64,000 nucleotides of DNA from Aggregatimonas sangjinii (GTDB taxonomy: Bacteria > Bacteroidota > Bacteroidia > Flavobacteriales > Flavobacteriaceae): positions 2,367,001 through 2,431,000 of the forward strand of contig NZ_CP040710.1 of the NCBI RefSeq assembly GCF_005943945.1, given 5' to 3'. Positions 42,387 to 51,344 of this stretch are shown piece after piece; position 1 is the stretch's first letter; every line of letters starts with the position of its first letter. A model generated the notes under the pieces. It was not told where the DNA came from and did not search any database. It worked only from the letters and a program-made list of their open reading frames with translations. The translations under genes and the position numbers were made by a program.

Positions 42387-43826
42387 ATGCGAATCCGATA
42401 TGTTTTACTTCCTCTTGTATTCTTGTTTGTAAGCTGTTCTGAAGCTACAAAAGAACGTTTCGATCTTGTCGTTCAAAACGGAAACGTTATCGATTTGGAG
42501 ACAGGAGCCATTCACGAACAAACCATTTTTATTTCTAATGGAAGAATAAAAAAAATGATGACTTCGGATGGCAATATCCCTTTCGAAGCTACCAAAACAA
42601 TCGATGCCAGCGGAAAATACATCCTACCCGGATTTTGGGATAACCACGTGCACTTTCGTGGTGGGGATAGTTTGATAAAAGCCAATAAAAATTTTTTAAA
42701 TCTTTTTATCGCCAACGGAATTACGACTGTTCGCGATGCTGGCGGCGACTTGACCACTTCGGTAATGAAGTGGAAAACCGAAATTGCGGAAGGAAATCTA
42801 ATCGGTCCGACCATTTTTACCTCCGGCCCGAAGATAGACGGACCCGGTGCCACTTGGGCGGGGTCTTTGGAAGTTGAAACCGAAGCTGATATTCAAAAAG
42901 CATTGGATTCCCTGGAGCGCATCCCCACCGATTTCGTAAAATTCTATGACAGCAGCATATCCGGAGAACTCTATTTAAAAACCATTGCCGAAGCGGAGAA
43001 ACGAAATCGCATCACCTCGGGTCATATGCCCTTTACGGTACGTTTAGCGGAAACCGTGGATTCGGGTATCGATGCCATCGAACATCTATACTACGTCATG
43101 AAAGGCTGTGCCTCCAACGAAAAAGAAGTCACACAACAATTACGGGACGACGAAATCGGTTTTTGGGATGCCATGCCTCTGCTCATGGCCGGTTATCAGG
43201 ATACTACGGCACAAAAAACCTTTTCCCATCTGAAAGAGAACGATGTTTACGTAGTGCCAACATTGCATATCGGCAAAACCCTGAGTTACCTTGATGAAGT
43301 TGACCATAGCAAAGATGCATACCTCAAGTATATGAGTGATGGTATTATCAGGACCTACGAAGGTCGTGTAAATCGCGTGAAGAATTCGTCTGAGAAGGCT
43401 ATTGCCGACCGTAAGGCATTGGATGCCTTTTTTGGTGAATTGACAAAAAAATTGGATGATGCCGGCGTGGGATTGCTGGCGGGTTCGGATAGCGGAGCCT
43501 ATAACTCCTATACCTATCCCGGAATATCGCTACATCAAGAACTACAGGAAATGGTCGCCAACGGACTTTCGCCCTTGGATGCGTTACGGACCTCCGCCTA
43601 TAATGGCGCTAGGTTCTTAAAACAAGACCAAGACCATGGCACTATCGCCGAAGGAAAAATAGCCGATCTGGTTTTGCTTGATGCGAACCCTTTGGATAAT
43701 ATTGAACATACTAAAGCAATTTTTGGGGTAATCACCAAAGGCAAGACCTATTCAAAAGAGCAACTGAACGAACTATTGGAGACTGCAGACCACAGCCCGG
43801 ATTCCCCTTCAAAGGGGGAATCATGA
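42387..43826 (+). CDS. Amidohydrolase lipoprotein 1
   Basis: A 479-residue metal-dependent hydrolase of the amidohydrolase superfamily with a lipoprotein signal (F-V-S-C). Metal ligands visible are D-N-H-V-H, T-S-G-H-M, I-E-H-L and the late Asp in A-G-S-D-S-G. The fold is close to imidazolonepropionase and Xaa-Pro dipeptidase-like secreted hydrolases; no substrate is evident. The final residues (about S-P-S-K-G-E-S) are encoded inside a REP-like repeat that begins at 43801 and supplies the stop codon, so the C-terminus has been rewritten. First of three related genes in a row. Confidence 0.9.
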   Translation: MRIRYVLLPLVFLFVSCSEATKERFDLVVQNGNVIDLETGAIHEQTIFISNGRIKKMMTSDGNIPFEATKTIDASGKYILPGFWDNHVHFRGGDSLIKANKNFLNLFIANGITTVRDAGGDLTTSVMKWKTEIAEGNLIGPTIFTSGPKIDGPGATWAGSLEVETEADIQKALDSLERIPTDFVKFYDSSISGELYLKTIAEAEKRNRITSGHMPFTVRLAETVDSGIDAIEHLYYVMKGCASNEKEVTQQLRDDEIGFWDAMPLLMAGYQDTTAQKTFSHLKENDVYVVPTLHIGKTLSYLDEVDHSKDAYLKYMSDGIIRTYEGRVNRVKNSSEKAIADRKALDAFFGELTKKLDDAGVGLLAGSDSGAYNSYTYPGISLHQELQEMVANGLSPLDALRTSAYNGARFLKQDQDHGTIAEGKIADLVLLDANPLDNIEHTKAIFGVITKGKTYSKEQLNELLETADHSPDSPSKGES

Positions 43827-43891
43827 TTGACAGCTCTGGGACTACCTGGCAGCATTCAGACGTCCCTCTCACCCCCTTTGAAGGGGGAATT
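43801..43891. repeat. REP-like inverted pair after amidohydrolase 1
   Basis: Left copy 43801-43821 is a hairpin ATTCCCC...GGGGAAT. Right copy 43872-43887 is CCCCCTT, a 2-nt loop, then AAGGGGG. The two share TTCAAAGGGGG in opposite orientation. The gene for amidohydrolase 1 ends inside the left copy. The pattern is a common Bacteroidota intergenic repeat; similar in style but not in sequence to the pair between fadN and fadA. Confidence 0.75.
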
Positions 43892-43930
43892 GTGATTCGT
43901 AAAAGTAACATGTTATAAAAACCTAGTCCC

Positions 43931-45307
43931 ATGAAAAAACTATCTATGCTACTTGTAGTTGCGCTCTTTGTTGCCTGCAATCAAGCCCAGGAGAAGGTAA
44001 GTCCAACGGCGACCTTGATTTCAAATGTAACTATCATTGATGTACGTTCGGGAGAACTACTGGAAAACCGTCAAGTGGTGATCGATTCGGGGAAAATCAA
44101 ACGAATTTCGGAAGCTATCGAAAATACGGAAGCGTATACGAATTCCATTGATGGCAGCGGAAAATTCCTCCTGCCCGGGTTGGCCGAAATGCATGCCCAT
44201 ATTCCTCCGCCAACGACCGATGCCAAGCGAATCGAAGAAACCTTGTTCTTATATCTTTCCAACGGCATCACTACTATTCGCGGTATGTTGGGCGACCCCC
44301 TACATCTCGAACTGCGGAAAAGAGCCCTTAACGGCGATCTGCTGAGCCCGCGTATTTTTACCTCGAGTCCATCCTTGAACGGGAACTCCGTTACCACGGT
44401 CGAGGAGGCCAAGGAAAAAGTCACGGCCTATCAACAGGCCGGATATGATTTTCTGAAAATCCATCCGGGCATACAAAAAGCCGTTTTCGATCAGCTGGTA
44501 ACAACGGCCAATGAAGTGGGTATTCCCTTTGCGGGACATGTTCCCGTAGATGTGGGCATTCGTCATGCCCTGGAAAGCAAGTATGCTTCCATTGACCATG
44601 TAGACGGATTTTTGGAAGGGCTCGTTCCCGAATTGCAAAACGTAGACCCTACTGAGAACGGTTTCTTCGGATTTGCCTTTACTCCGTTGGCCGACACCTC
44701 AAAAATCGATGAGCTTGTTGCCCTTGCCAAACAATATAAAGTATGGATCGTTCCCACCCAAAGCCTTTTTGAAAGATGGTTTGCACCCGTTTCAGCAGAT
44801 GAATTGTTGGCACAGCCTGAAATGAAATACATGCCACCATCCACTTTAAAAAACTGGAAAGAACGCAAGGAACAATCCACGGCACCCGATTCGGGTTTCA
44901 ACGAAGCCCAATGGCAACAATTCGATAGTATCCGCAAAAAATTGATACTCACCCTAAGCCGAGATGGCCATGGCATGCTACTGGGTTCCGATGCCCCTCA
45001 ACTATTCAACGTGCCCGGATTTTCCATACATCATGAAATCGATGGTATGCTAGAAGCCGGAATGACCCCTCTGGAAATCATTCGTTCGGGAACGATGAAT
45101 CCAGCGACCTTCTTTGGGATGTCGGATACCTTTGGGGAGATAAAGGAAGGGCTGGATGCGGATATGATACTGTTGGAAGCCAATCCCTTGGAAAACCTAA
45201 CTGCCTTGCAGCAAATTTCGGGCGTTATGGTTCGCGGTAAATGGCTTCCGAAGAATGCCATAGATCAGAAGTTGGCGGAAATCGCTGCGAATGCTGCTAA
45301 AAACTAG
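43931..45307 (+). CDS. Amidohydrolase lipoprotein 2
   Basis: A 458-residue paralogue of the preceding protein with its own lipoprotein signal (F-V-A-C-N). Metal-site motifs are E-M-H-A-H, F-A-G-H-V, I-D-H-V and the Asp in L-G-S-D-A-P. The lysine region D-F-L-K-I-H-P may hold the bridging carboxylated Lys seen in dinuclear members. The substrate is unknown; amides, cyclic dipeptides or peptides with Pro are the leading options. The next gene's frame overlaps its end, so co-transcription is likely. Confidence 0.9.
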   Translation: MKKLSMLLVVALFVACNQAQEKVSPTATLISNVTIIDVRSGELLENRQVVIDSGKIKRISEAIENTEAYTNSIDGSGKFLLPGLAEMHAHIPPPTTDAKRIEETLFLYLSNGITTIRGMLGDPLHLELRKRALNGDLLSPRIFTSSPSLNGNSVTTVEEAKEKVTAYQQAGYDFLKIHPGIQKAVFDQLVTTANEVGIPFAGHVPVDVGIRHALESKYASIDHVDGFLEGLVPELQNVDPTENGFFGFAFTPLADTSKIDELVALAKQYKVWIVPTQSLFERWFAPVSADELLAQPEMKYMPPSTLKNWKERKEQSTAPDSGFNEAQWQQFDSIRKKLILTLSRDGHGMLLGSDAPQLFNVPGFSIHHEIDGMLEAGMTPLEIIRSGTMNPATFFGMSDTFGEIKEGLDADMILLEANPLENLTALQQISGVMVRGKWLPKNAIDQKLAEIAANAAKN

Positions 45308-45314
45308 CCCCTGT

Positions 45315-46574
45315 ATGAAAAACTGTATGCTCTTCTTTCTAGTTCTGACAACTTTGACTACGTATGGCCAGACTCTACTTCAACCCGACCGCGTATTCGA
45401 CGGCGAGGAAATGCATAGCGAATGGGTCGTTTTGGTCGAAGGCAATGAGATTCGCTATGTTGGCAAGGTAACCGATCTTAGACTTCCGAAGAACACCAAG
45501 AAAATAGCTTTAAAGGGAGCAACCCTAATGCCCGGCTTGATTGAGGGGCACTCACATATGCTCTTACACCCCTATAATGAGACTTCTTGGAACGATCAGG
45601 TGCTTAAGGAGTCACCCGTAGAGCGTGCCATAAGGGGAACCGTTCATGCCAAAAATTCTTTGATGGCGGGCATTACCACCGCACGTGATCTGGGCGCCGA
45701 AGGTGCAGGGTACACCGATGTTTATTTAAAAAAGACGATTGATGAAGGCCTCGTGCCCGGACCACGAATGTTGGTTGCCGGTCCGGCTATAGTCGCCACC
45801 GGAGCCTATGGCCCAAAAGGATTCCACGACGGAGTACAAGTGCCACTGGGCGCCGAACCGGCAAGCGGTATTGAGGAAGTTATCAAAACCGTTCGCCGCC
45901 AGATGGGAAATGGCGCGGACTTCATAAAAATTTACGCGGATTACCGCTGGACCTCTGGAGCGCCATCAGAGCCTACCTTTTTGCAGGAAGAAATAGATGC
46001 CATGGTAGCCGCAGCGACCACGGCCGGAAAATATGTGGTGGCGCATGCCAGCACTCCGGAAGGTATGAGAAGGGCGATAAAGGGCAGTGTGGAGACCATT
46101 GAACATGGTGACGGGGGTACTTTGGAAATCTTCGAGCTGATGAAAGAAAAAGGCGTCGCCCTATGCCCTACCTTGGCCGCAGGGGACGCTATCATGCAGT
46201 ATAATGGTTGGAACAAGGGGACTGATCCGGAACCGGAGCGCATTAGAAACAAAAAGAAATCGTTCCGACTAGCATTGGAATCGGGTGTGGATATTGTTTT
46301 TGGCGGAGATGTTGGGGTCTTTACCCATGGAGAAAATTATCGCGAAATGGAACTGATGGTAGCCTATGGAATGAGACCTTTGGAAGTTTTAAAATCCGCC
46401 ACCGCGGGCAATGCCAACATTTTTCACCTAATGAGGCTAGGGAAGTTACAGGAAGGTTTCCTGGCCGATATTATTGCGGTGGAGGGAAATCCGATAGAAG
46501 ACATCACCAATATGCGAAAGGTAAATTTTGTTATGAAGGACGGAAAAATTTACAAAATAGCAACCAAGCCCTGA
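45315..46574 (+). CDS. Amidohydrolase 3, secreted
   Basis: A 419-residue amidohydrolase with a Sec signal (C-M-L-F-F, T-Y-G-Q). Ligand motifs are E-G-H-S-H, V-A-H-A-S, I-E-H-G-D-G and the Asp in F-G-G-D-V-G. D-F-I-K-I-Y-A may give the bridging Lys. It is most like the Xaa-Pro dipeptidase/prolidase-like and organophosphate-acid-anhydrase-like branch, with a final metal-binding pattern near V-F-T-H-G-E. ATG 45315 is preferred, 7 bases after the stop of the previous gene; an upstream ATG at 45291 overlaps it. It completes the trio. Confidence 0.92.
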   Translation: MKNCMLFFLVLTTLTTYGQTLLQPDRVFDGEEMHSEWVVLVEGNEIRYVGKVTDLRLPKNTKKIALKGATLMPGLIEGHSHMLLHPYNETSWNDQVLKESPVERAIRGTVHAKNSLMAGITTARDLGAEGAGYTDVYLKKTIDEGLVPGPRMLVAGPAIVATGAYGPKGFHDGVQVPLGAEPASGIEEVIKTVRRQMGNGADFIKIYADYRWTSGAPSEPTFLQEEIDAMVAAATTAGKYVVAHASTPEGMRRAIKGSVETIEHGDGGTLEIFELMKEKGVALCPTLAAGDAIMQYNGWNKGTDPEPERIRNKKKSFRLALESGVDIVFGGDVGVFTHGENYREMELMVAYGMRPLEVLKSATAGNANIFHLMRLGKLQEGFLADIIAVEGNPIEDITNMRKVNFVMKDGKIYKIATKP

Positions 46575-46615
46575 TCGAAAGCCGATGAGCGTTCGTCAGC
46601 TCGCCCTTATACTGT

Positions 46616-47224
46616 ATGTCTAAAATGAAGGATTCCAATCAACAATACTATTGGACCGAGCGCTACCAAGAAAAAAATAGCCCGTGGGACATTGGTTACC
46701 CCTCTACTCCCTTAAAGGAATATATTGATCAACTGGAGGACAAAACCATCCCTATTTTAATTCCCGGTGCGGGAAACGCTTACGAAGCGGAATATCTATG
46801 GCAACAAGGTTTTACAAAGGTATTTGTGTTGGATATTTCAGAGATTCCTCTGAAAAGATTCCAGGAACGGAATCCGAATTTCCCGAAAGAACAGCTGCTC
46901 TTAGAAGATTTCTTTGAACACGAAACCCGATATGACCTCATCCTCGAACAGACGTTTTTCTGCTCGTTCGTTCCTACGGACAAAAACCGAAATGCCTATG
47001 CCGAACACATGGCAAAATTGTTGAATCCCAAAGGGAAACTTGTAGGGCTTTGGTTCGATATACCCCTAACCGATGATATGGAAAAACGCCCTTTTGGTGG
47101 GGACAAAAAATTATATCTAAACTATTTGATACCGTTTTTTGATGTGCTCACTTTTGAACGTTGTTACAATTCGATTTCGCCTCGAATGGGCAACGAACTC
47201 TTTGGGATTTTTGTCAAAAAGTGA
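46616..47224 (+). CDS. TPMT-like SAM-dependent methyltransferase
   Basis: A 202-residue class I methyltransferase of the thiopurine-S-methyltransferase family. It begins with W-T-E-R-Y-Q-E-K-N-S-P-W-D-I-G and has the SAM site I-P-G-A-G-N-A-Y-E-A, with V-L-D-I-S and E-Q-T-F-F-C-S-F-V following. Cytosolic. Substrates of bacterial relatives include thiols, selenium and tellurium compounds and halides, and the exact one here is unknown. It ends 16 bases before the convergent membrane protein gene. Confidence 0.93.
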   Translation: MSKMKDSNQQYYWTERYQEKNSPWDIGYPSTPLKEYIDQLEDKTIPILIPGAGNAYEAEYLWQQGFTKVFVLDISEIPLKRFQERNPNFPKEQLLLEDFFEHETRYDLILEQTFFCSFVPTDKNRNAYAEHMAKLLNPKGKLVGLWFDIPLTDDMEKRPFGGDKKLYLNYLIPFFDVLTFERCYNSISPRMGNELFGIFVKK

Positions 47225-47240
47225 TTTTCACAACTCAACG

Positions 47241-47780
47241 TTACACTTGCTTGGGCTTTTTGAAAAATCCGATAAGCTTCCTTGGAAGGGTATAGAAGAT
47301 AAAAAACACCAATGCAAATATGCTCCCAAAACCCATGGGTATAATGGCGCCAAAAGTAAAAGAAGCCCCCAGCACCCAACCCAGTAAATACTCCGATTTG
47401 TAAATCGGAAAGAAAAAAGCCAAAACCAACACGGCGCCCAAAATATAATCGATCTCTTTAACATCGTGAATAAAGCAAACGGAAATGGCTATGGCCACCA
47501 AGGCAGCGGCAATAAACCGAAAGAGAACAATGCGAAGACTCTCGGAAGCAACATCGCCTTCAGTATTATCGATTCTTTTATGGATTCGGTAGAGTAAAAA
47601 CCAAGTGAAAAAAGGCAAGATTATACCCCCCAACCAATTGGGGAAACCCGGCATGTTGTCGTCATGCAACAAATAATGAGTCGGGATACCTCCATGAAAA
47701 TAATCCCATGCGATGTGTCCCCAAACCAGAAGCAATACGATTGTTGTGATAAGAATACGAAGGCGTAATGGTAGTTTCAT
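47241..47780 (-). CDS. Hypothetical integral membrane protein
   Basis: A 179-residue protein with about five hydrophobic segments and a basic C-terminus (K-K-P-K). Early H-I-A-W-D-Y-F-H-G-G-I-P-T-H-Y and a Pro-rich P-N-W-L-G-G segment suggest a small, conserved membrane family; I do not recognise it. A perfect ACGTCA/TGACGT inverted repeat lies 25 bases upstream of the start. Confidence 0.8.
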   Translation of the reverse strand: MKLPLRLRILITTIVLLLVWGHIAWDYFHGGIPTHYLLHDDNMPGFPNWLGGIILPFFTWFLLYRIHKRIDNTEGDVASESLRIVLFRFIAAALVAIAISVCFIHDVKEIDYILGAVLVLAFFFPIYKSEYLLGWVLGASFTFGAIIPMGFGSIFALVFFIFYTLPRKLIGFFKKPKQV

Positions 47781-47804
47781 GATGGTCGATTTTGATTGAT
47801 TGAT

Positions 47805-47818
47805 ACGTCATGTGACGT
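47805..47818. promoter_or_regulatory. ACGTCA-TG-TGACGT inverted repeat
   Basis: Two perfect 6-bp half sites with a 2-bp spacer, 25 bases upstream of the membrane protein gene. A candidate operator; no regulator in the window is tied to it. Confidence 0.4.
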
Positions 47819-47866
47819 CTGCCTTGGAAATTTGTTACAGCTTTCCGATCAAAATCGGTTTCGACT

Positions 47867-48799
47867 TTATTGAATACCGTAATCTGAAATGATTTCTCGA
47901 ATACCCTCGGGATAGCTGGTCACCTCAAAATCCGGAAAGCGGCTTTTATACTTTGTAGCATCGAAGATGTTGTCAATGGTATACCGAGGGAACAATTCCT
48001 TGGTCTCTTTTATCATTTTATTGAAGAGGGAAGCGATTTTCAAATGAAACGGACTCAAAATGTCAAAGGATATATCCCTCCCTAATTGGGTAGAAATTTC
48101 GGCGATAAACTGTTGATAGGTCAAACGGTTGTCATCGCATGGCAGGTGCCAGGTTTGTCCGAAGGCATCGGGCGTATTCGCCAATAGGGCCATTGCCCTG
48201 CTTGCATCGGGGGTGTATATGAGGGTCCGTAGCACATCATCCTTTAAAAAGATGCGCGGTTTTTTGCCATTTCGTAGCCGCTCAAAAATAAGCGCATTGG
48301 TAAAACTTTTGGTTATCCCGGGCCCATAAAATTCCGGAGCTCGGCAAATCAAGGCTTCTATTTCTCCGTTGTGCATAGCGGTTAAAAGTGCTTCGGCCGC
48401 GCGTTTCTTGCCAATACCTTTTTTACCCGTTGACGTCATGGGGGTATTTTCTTTTTGTACGGCAACATCTTGAGGATAGGCATAGGTATTGTCGAAATAT
48501 ATCAGTTTACACCGTTGTTTTCTACACGCTGCAATAACGTTCTCCATAATCCGTATCCAATCCCGAAGCCAAACTTCCGACGTATAGGGGAGACCAACAG
48601 TTAAATAAGCGATTTCGGCATCTTCCAAGGCGCTATTTACTTCCTCGATGTTGAACAAGTCGGCTTTGAACAGATTATCGGAAGGATTAACTTTTTCAGG
48701 ATTTCGACCCACCAACCTAATTTTATCTGTATAGTCGGTTTTCAATACTTTGGCAAGTTCTTCGCCAATAATCCCGTTTGCGCCTAGTATGGTATGCAT
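47867..48799 (-). CDS. NAD-dependent epimerase/dehydratase family protein
   Basis: A 310-residue extended SDR. The N-terminus H-T-I-L-G-A-N-G-I-I-G has the Gly-rich NAD(P) motif. The next landmark is I-Y-F-D-N-T-Y-A-Y. A Y-x-x-x-K pair is not clear, but T-G-K-K-G-I-G-K-K-R-A-A-E follows where the active-site Lys would sit. Atypical SDRs that reduce or modify nucleotide sugars or act as NADPH sensors look like this. It is followed 15 bases away by an FMN-reductase gene in the same direction, so the two are probably co-transcribed. Confidence 0.85.
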   Translation of the reverse strand: MHTILGANGIIGEELAKVLKTDYTDKIRLVGRNPEKVNPSDNLFKADLFNIEEVNSALEDAEIAYLTVGLPYTSEVWLRDWIRIMENVIAACRKQRCKLIYFDNTYAYPQDVAVQKENTPMTSTGKKGIGKKRAAEALLTAMHNGEIEALICRAPEFYGPGITKSFTNALIFERLRNGKKPRIFLKDDVLRTLIYTPDASRAMALLANTPDAFGQTWHLPCDDNRLTYQQFIAEISTQLGRDISFDILSPFHLKIASLFNKMIKETKELFPRYTIDNIFDATKYKSRFPDFEVTSYPEGIREIISDYGIQ

Positions 48800-48813
48800 G
48801 ATTTTTAAGGTAT

Positions 48814-49353
48814 CTAATCGTTCTTTATCGCTTCTTGAAGTAACCGGATTTTGCCTTTCAAGATGGCTTTCAATTCAGTATCGGTTATTCCCTCTTCAGA
48901 AAAGTTGGCGTTGAAAGAGGGTAAGGAAAAATCGGCCACAATTTTTGCGCCCATTCGCGGGAAAGTAATCCTTGCCGTTTGTAACACCGACGCTCCTCCT
49001 CTACTCCCGGGAGAGGTAGCCATTAAAAGCATCGGTTTGTCCTTCCATACTCTTTTATCGATTCTCGATAACCAATCGTAAGCGCTCTTGAAGGCCGCGG
49101 AATAGGATCCATTGTGCTCTGCAAGGGATACCACAAGGCCATCTGCCGATGCCAAAAAATCGTTTAATCGGTTTACGTCCTTCGGGATGCCATGTTCATC
49201 TTCATAATCGATTCCGTACAGCGGGATATCGAAATCATTCAAATCCAAAACGGACACTTTTACATTTTTTAATTGGTGAGCCACATAGGTCGCCAGCGCC
49301 TTATTTATCGAGTTTTTGCTATTGCTGCCACCAAGGGCCACTACTTTTTTCAT
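48814..49353 (-). CDS. NADPH-dependent FMN reductase-like flavoprotein
   Basis: A 179-residue flavodoxin-fold oxidoreductase of the NADPH-dependent FMN reductase family. The FMN phosphate loop is G-G-S-N-S-K-N-S near the N-terminus, and S-L-A-E-H-N-G-S-Y-S-A-A-F-K matches the P-E-Y-N-x-S-x-x-x-x-L-K region of the family. It could reduce quinones, azo compounds, chromate or free FMN. It is just upstream of the epimerase-like gene, giving a small redox pair. Confidence 0.92.
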   Translation of the reverse strand: MKKVVALGGSNSKNSINKALATYVAHQLKNVKVSVLDLNDFDIPLYGIDYEDEHGIPKDVNRLNDFLASADGLVVSLAEHNGSYSAAFKSAYDWLSRIDKRVWKDKPMLLMATSPGSRGGASVLQTARITFPRMGAKIVADFSLPSFNANFSEEGITDTELKAILKGKIRLLQEAIKND

Positions 49354-49388
49354 TATTCCAAAATTGCATTCAAGCCCTACAAGGAAAT

Positions 49389-51071
49389 TTACTGCTGGTT
49401 TCTATCAAACCGTTTCTTTCCTCCTATATACGTCTGTAAAACCTCGACATTTTTAATTCGAGGGCCTTTTATAGTAGTGATATCTTCACTCAATATAACG
49501 AAATCCGCTAGTTTACCTTCTGAAAGCGAACCTTTTCTATCCTCATCATAGGAGGCAAAAGCGGCATTCCTCGTATGGGCGAACATGGCCTGCTCGACCG
49601 TGATTTTTTGTTCCGGAACCCAGCCTTCTGGATTCTTATCATCCAACGTACGCCTTGTTACCGCCGCATAGATGGCCATAAGCGGGGAGGCCGGTGCAAC
49701 GGGCCAATCGCTTCCAAAGGCCAAAGTGGCGTCCTCATCCAATAAGGATTTAAAAGCATAGGTCGTCTTTATACGATCGGGACCGATAAGGTTCTCTGCC
49801 CAACGCCCGTCATCAATGGCATGGTAGGGTTGTACACTAGCAATAACCCCAAATTGTGCAAAACGTTCGATATCGTCGGGAGCGATATGCTGTGCATGTT
49901 CCATTCTCAACCTTCTATCCTTCCTCCCATTTTCGGCGATAATACGTTCGTAAATATCGAGTAGTGTAGCAATAGCCTTATCACCGATAGCATGAACCGT
50001 CACCTGTAGATCTTTCTTGTCGGCAGCTGAAATCCACGTATAGAGATCTTCCTCCTTAGCAATAAAGAACCCGGTATCTCCTGAACTGTCCAAATATGCT
50101 TCTTTAAAGGCAGCTGTATGCGAACCCAAGGAACCATCTACAAAACCCTTGACCAGGCCTGTCTTGAGCCATTTATTCCTTTGCAAGTCCTCTGCCGACT
50201 CTGGCGATTGCAAAGTTTTCGAACTGACCTCGTCGTAACGATTTAAGGGCTTGGCCGTGTACAGACGTATCGCCAATTCCCCATTCTCATATAATTTCCT
50301 AGCGGCACTGTAGGTTCCCAAACTATCAACGTCATGAACCGAAGTCACTCCATTGGATAACAAATAATCGGTAGCGGTAAGAATGGCCTTCTTCTTTAGC
50401 GCTTCGGTCATTGGCGGTATGGCATTCAGCATTTTTGTCATGGCGCTACCTTTTAAGATTCCGGAAGGGTTACCGTCAGCATCACGTATGATTTCGCCAG
50501 CAGCCATAGTATCAGTCCGTTTATCAATACCAGCAATGGAAAGCGCTGCGGAGTTCGCCAACACCATATGCCCGTCCATACGATAGAGGACGACGGGGTT
50601 TTCCAAGGTAAATTCGTCGATCCATTCTTTGGTGGGTAGTTCCCCACCCCAAAGTGTATGGTCCCAGTTCCCTTCCAATACCCATTCGCCGGGAACCAGT
50701 GTACCGGTATACTCTGCTATTCGCTTGATAAATTCCTCTTTGGTACTCGCATCACGCAGCGCTACACTCAAAAGTGCGTTACCACCCATAAGCAAATGCA
50801 CATGCGCATCGATAAATCCCGGAACTACAAAACGGCCTTTTGCGTCAACCACCTCGGTAGCCTCACTTTTGTAACGTGCCATCTCCTGTGAACTGCCTAT
50901 GGCAAGAATCGTATCACCCAAAATGGCCATGGCCTCCGCTCTTGGTAGTTTTTCATTCGCCGTCCATATGTTGGTGTTAGTTATGATTACATCGGCTTTA
51001 GGGGTCTCTATGGAACAAGCTGCCAAGAGAAATAGTATAAAAGCACTGTTGAAAATCGTTCTAAAAAGCAT
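49389..51071 (-). CDS. YtcJ-like amidohydrolase (Amidohydro_3), lipoprotein
   Basis: A 560-residue amidohydrolase of the YtcJ type. The signal ends L-A-A-C-S (lipid Cys), so it is anchored outside the cytoplasm. Metal motif F-I-D-A-H-V-H-L, mid-chain V-H-A-I-G-D-K-A and M-E-H-A-Q, and late F-G-S-D-W-P are typical. Start chosen at ATG 51071; a TTG three codons earlier is less likely. The substrate is not known for most members. It is the fourth exported amidohydrolase within 9 kb but belongs to a different branch than the trio. Confidence 0.92.
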   Translation of the reverse strand: MLFRTIFNSAFILFLLAACSIETPKADVIITNTNIWTANEKLPRAEAMAILGDTILAIGSSQEMARYKSEATEVVDAKGRFVVPGFIDAHVHLLMGGNALLSVALRDASTKEEFIKRIAEYTGTLVPGEWVLEGNWDHTLWGGELPTKEWIDEFTLENPVVLYRMDGHMVLANSAALSIAGIDKRTDTMAAGEIIRDADGNPSGILKGSAMTKMLNAIPPMTEALKKKAILTATDYLLSNGVTSVHDVDSLGTYSAARKLYENGELAIRLYTAKPLNRYDEVSSKTLQSPESAEDLQRNKWLKTGLVKGFVDGSLGSHTAAFKEAYLDSSGDTGFFIAKEEDLYTWISAADKKDLQVTVHAIGDKAIATLLDIYERIIAENGRKDRRLRMEHAQHIAPDDIERFAQFGVIASVQPYHAIDDGRWAENLIGPDRIKTTYAFKSLLDEDATLAFGSDWPVAPASPLMAIYAAVTRRTLDDKNPEGWVPEQKITVEQAMFAHTRNAAFASYDEDRKGSLSEGKLADFVILSEDITTIKGPRIKNVEVLQTYIGGKKRFDRNQQ

Positions 51072-51344
51072 TGGCGCCAAGGTTTTTATAAAGTAAGGTT
51101 TAGTATGGTAAAAATACTCATTTAACCTGCGCTAATTTAAATAGCAGCGCGACCGTATGTTACTAAGCTAATGAGGTACCAAAAGAAAAGACTTTTTCTT
51201 ATCCAAGCAAGCCTGGGCCCCACTTGTCTAAATGCCAAAAGCAGGTAAATAGGCCGTCAGACCTGCCAGCCATGAAGCAGGACCAAACCTCAAAAAGCAA
51301 GCAAAAAATTGTGGGAAGTGCATTCTTGTCACAATGACCATGAA

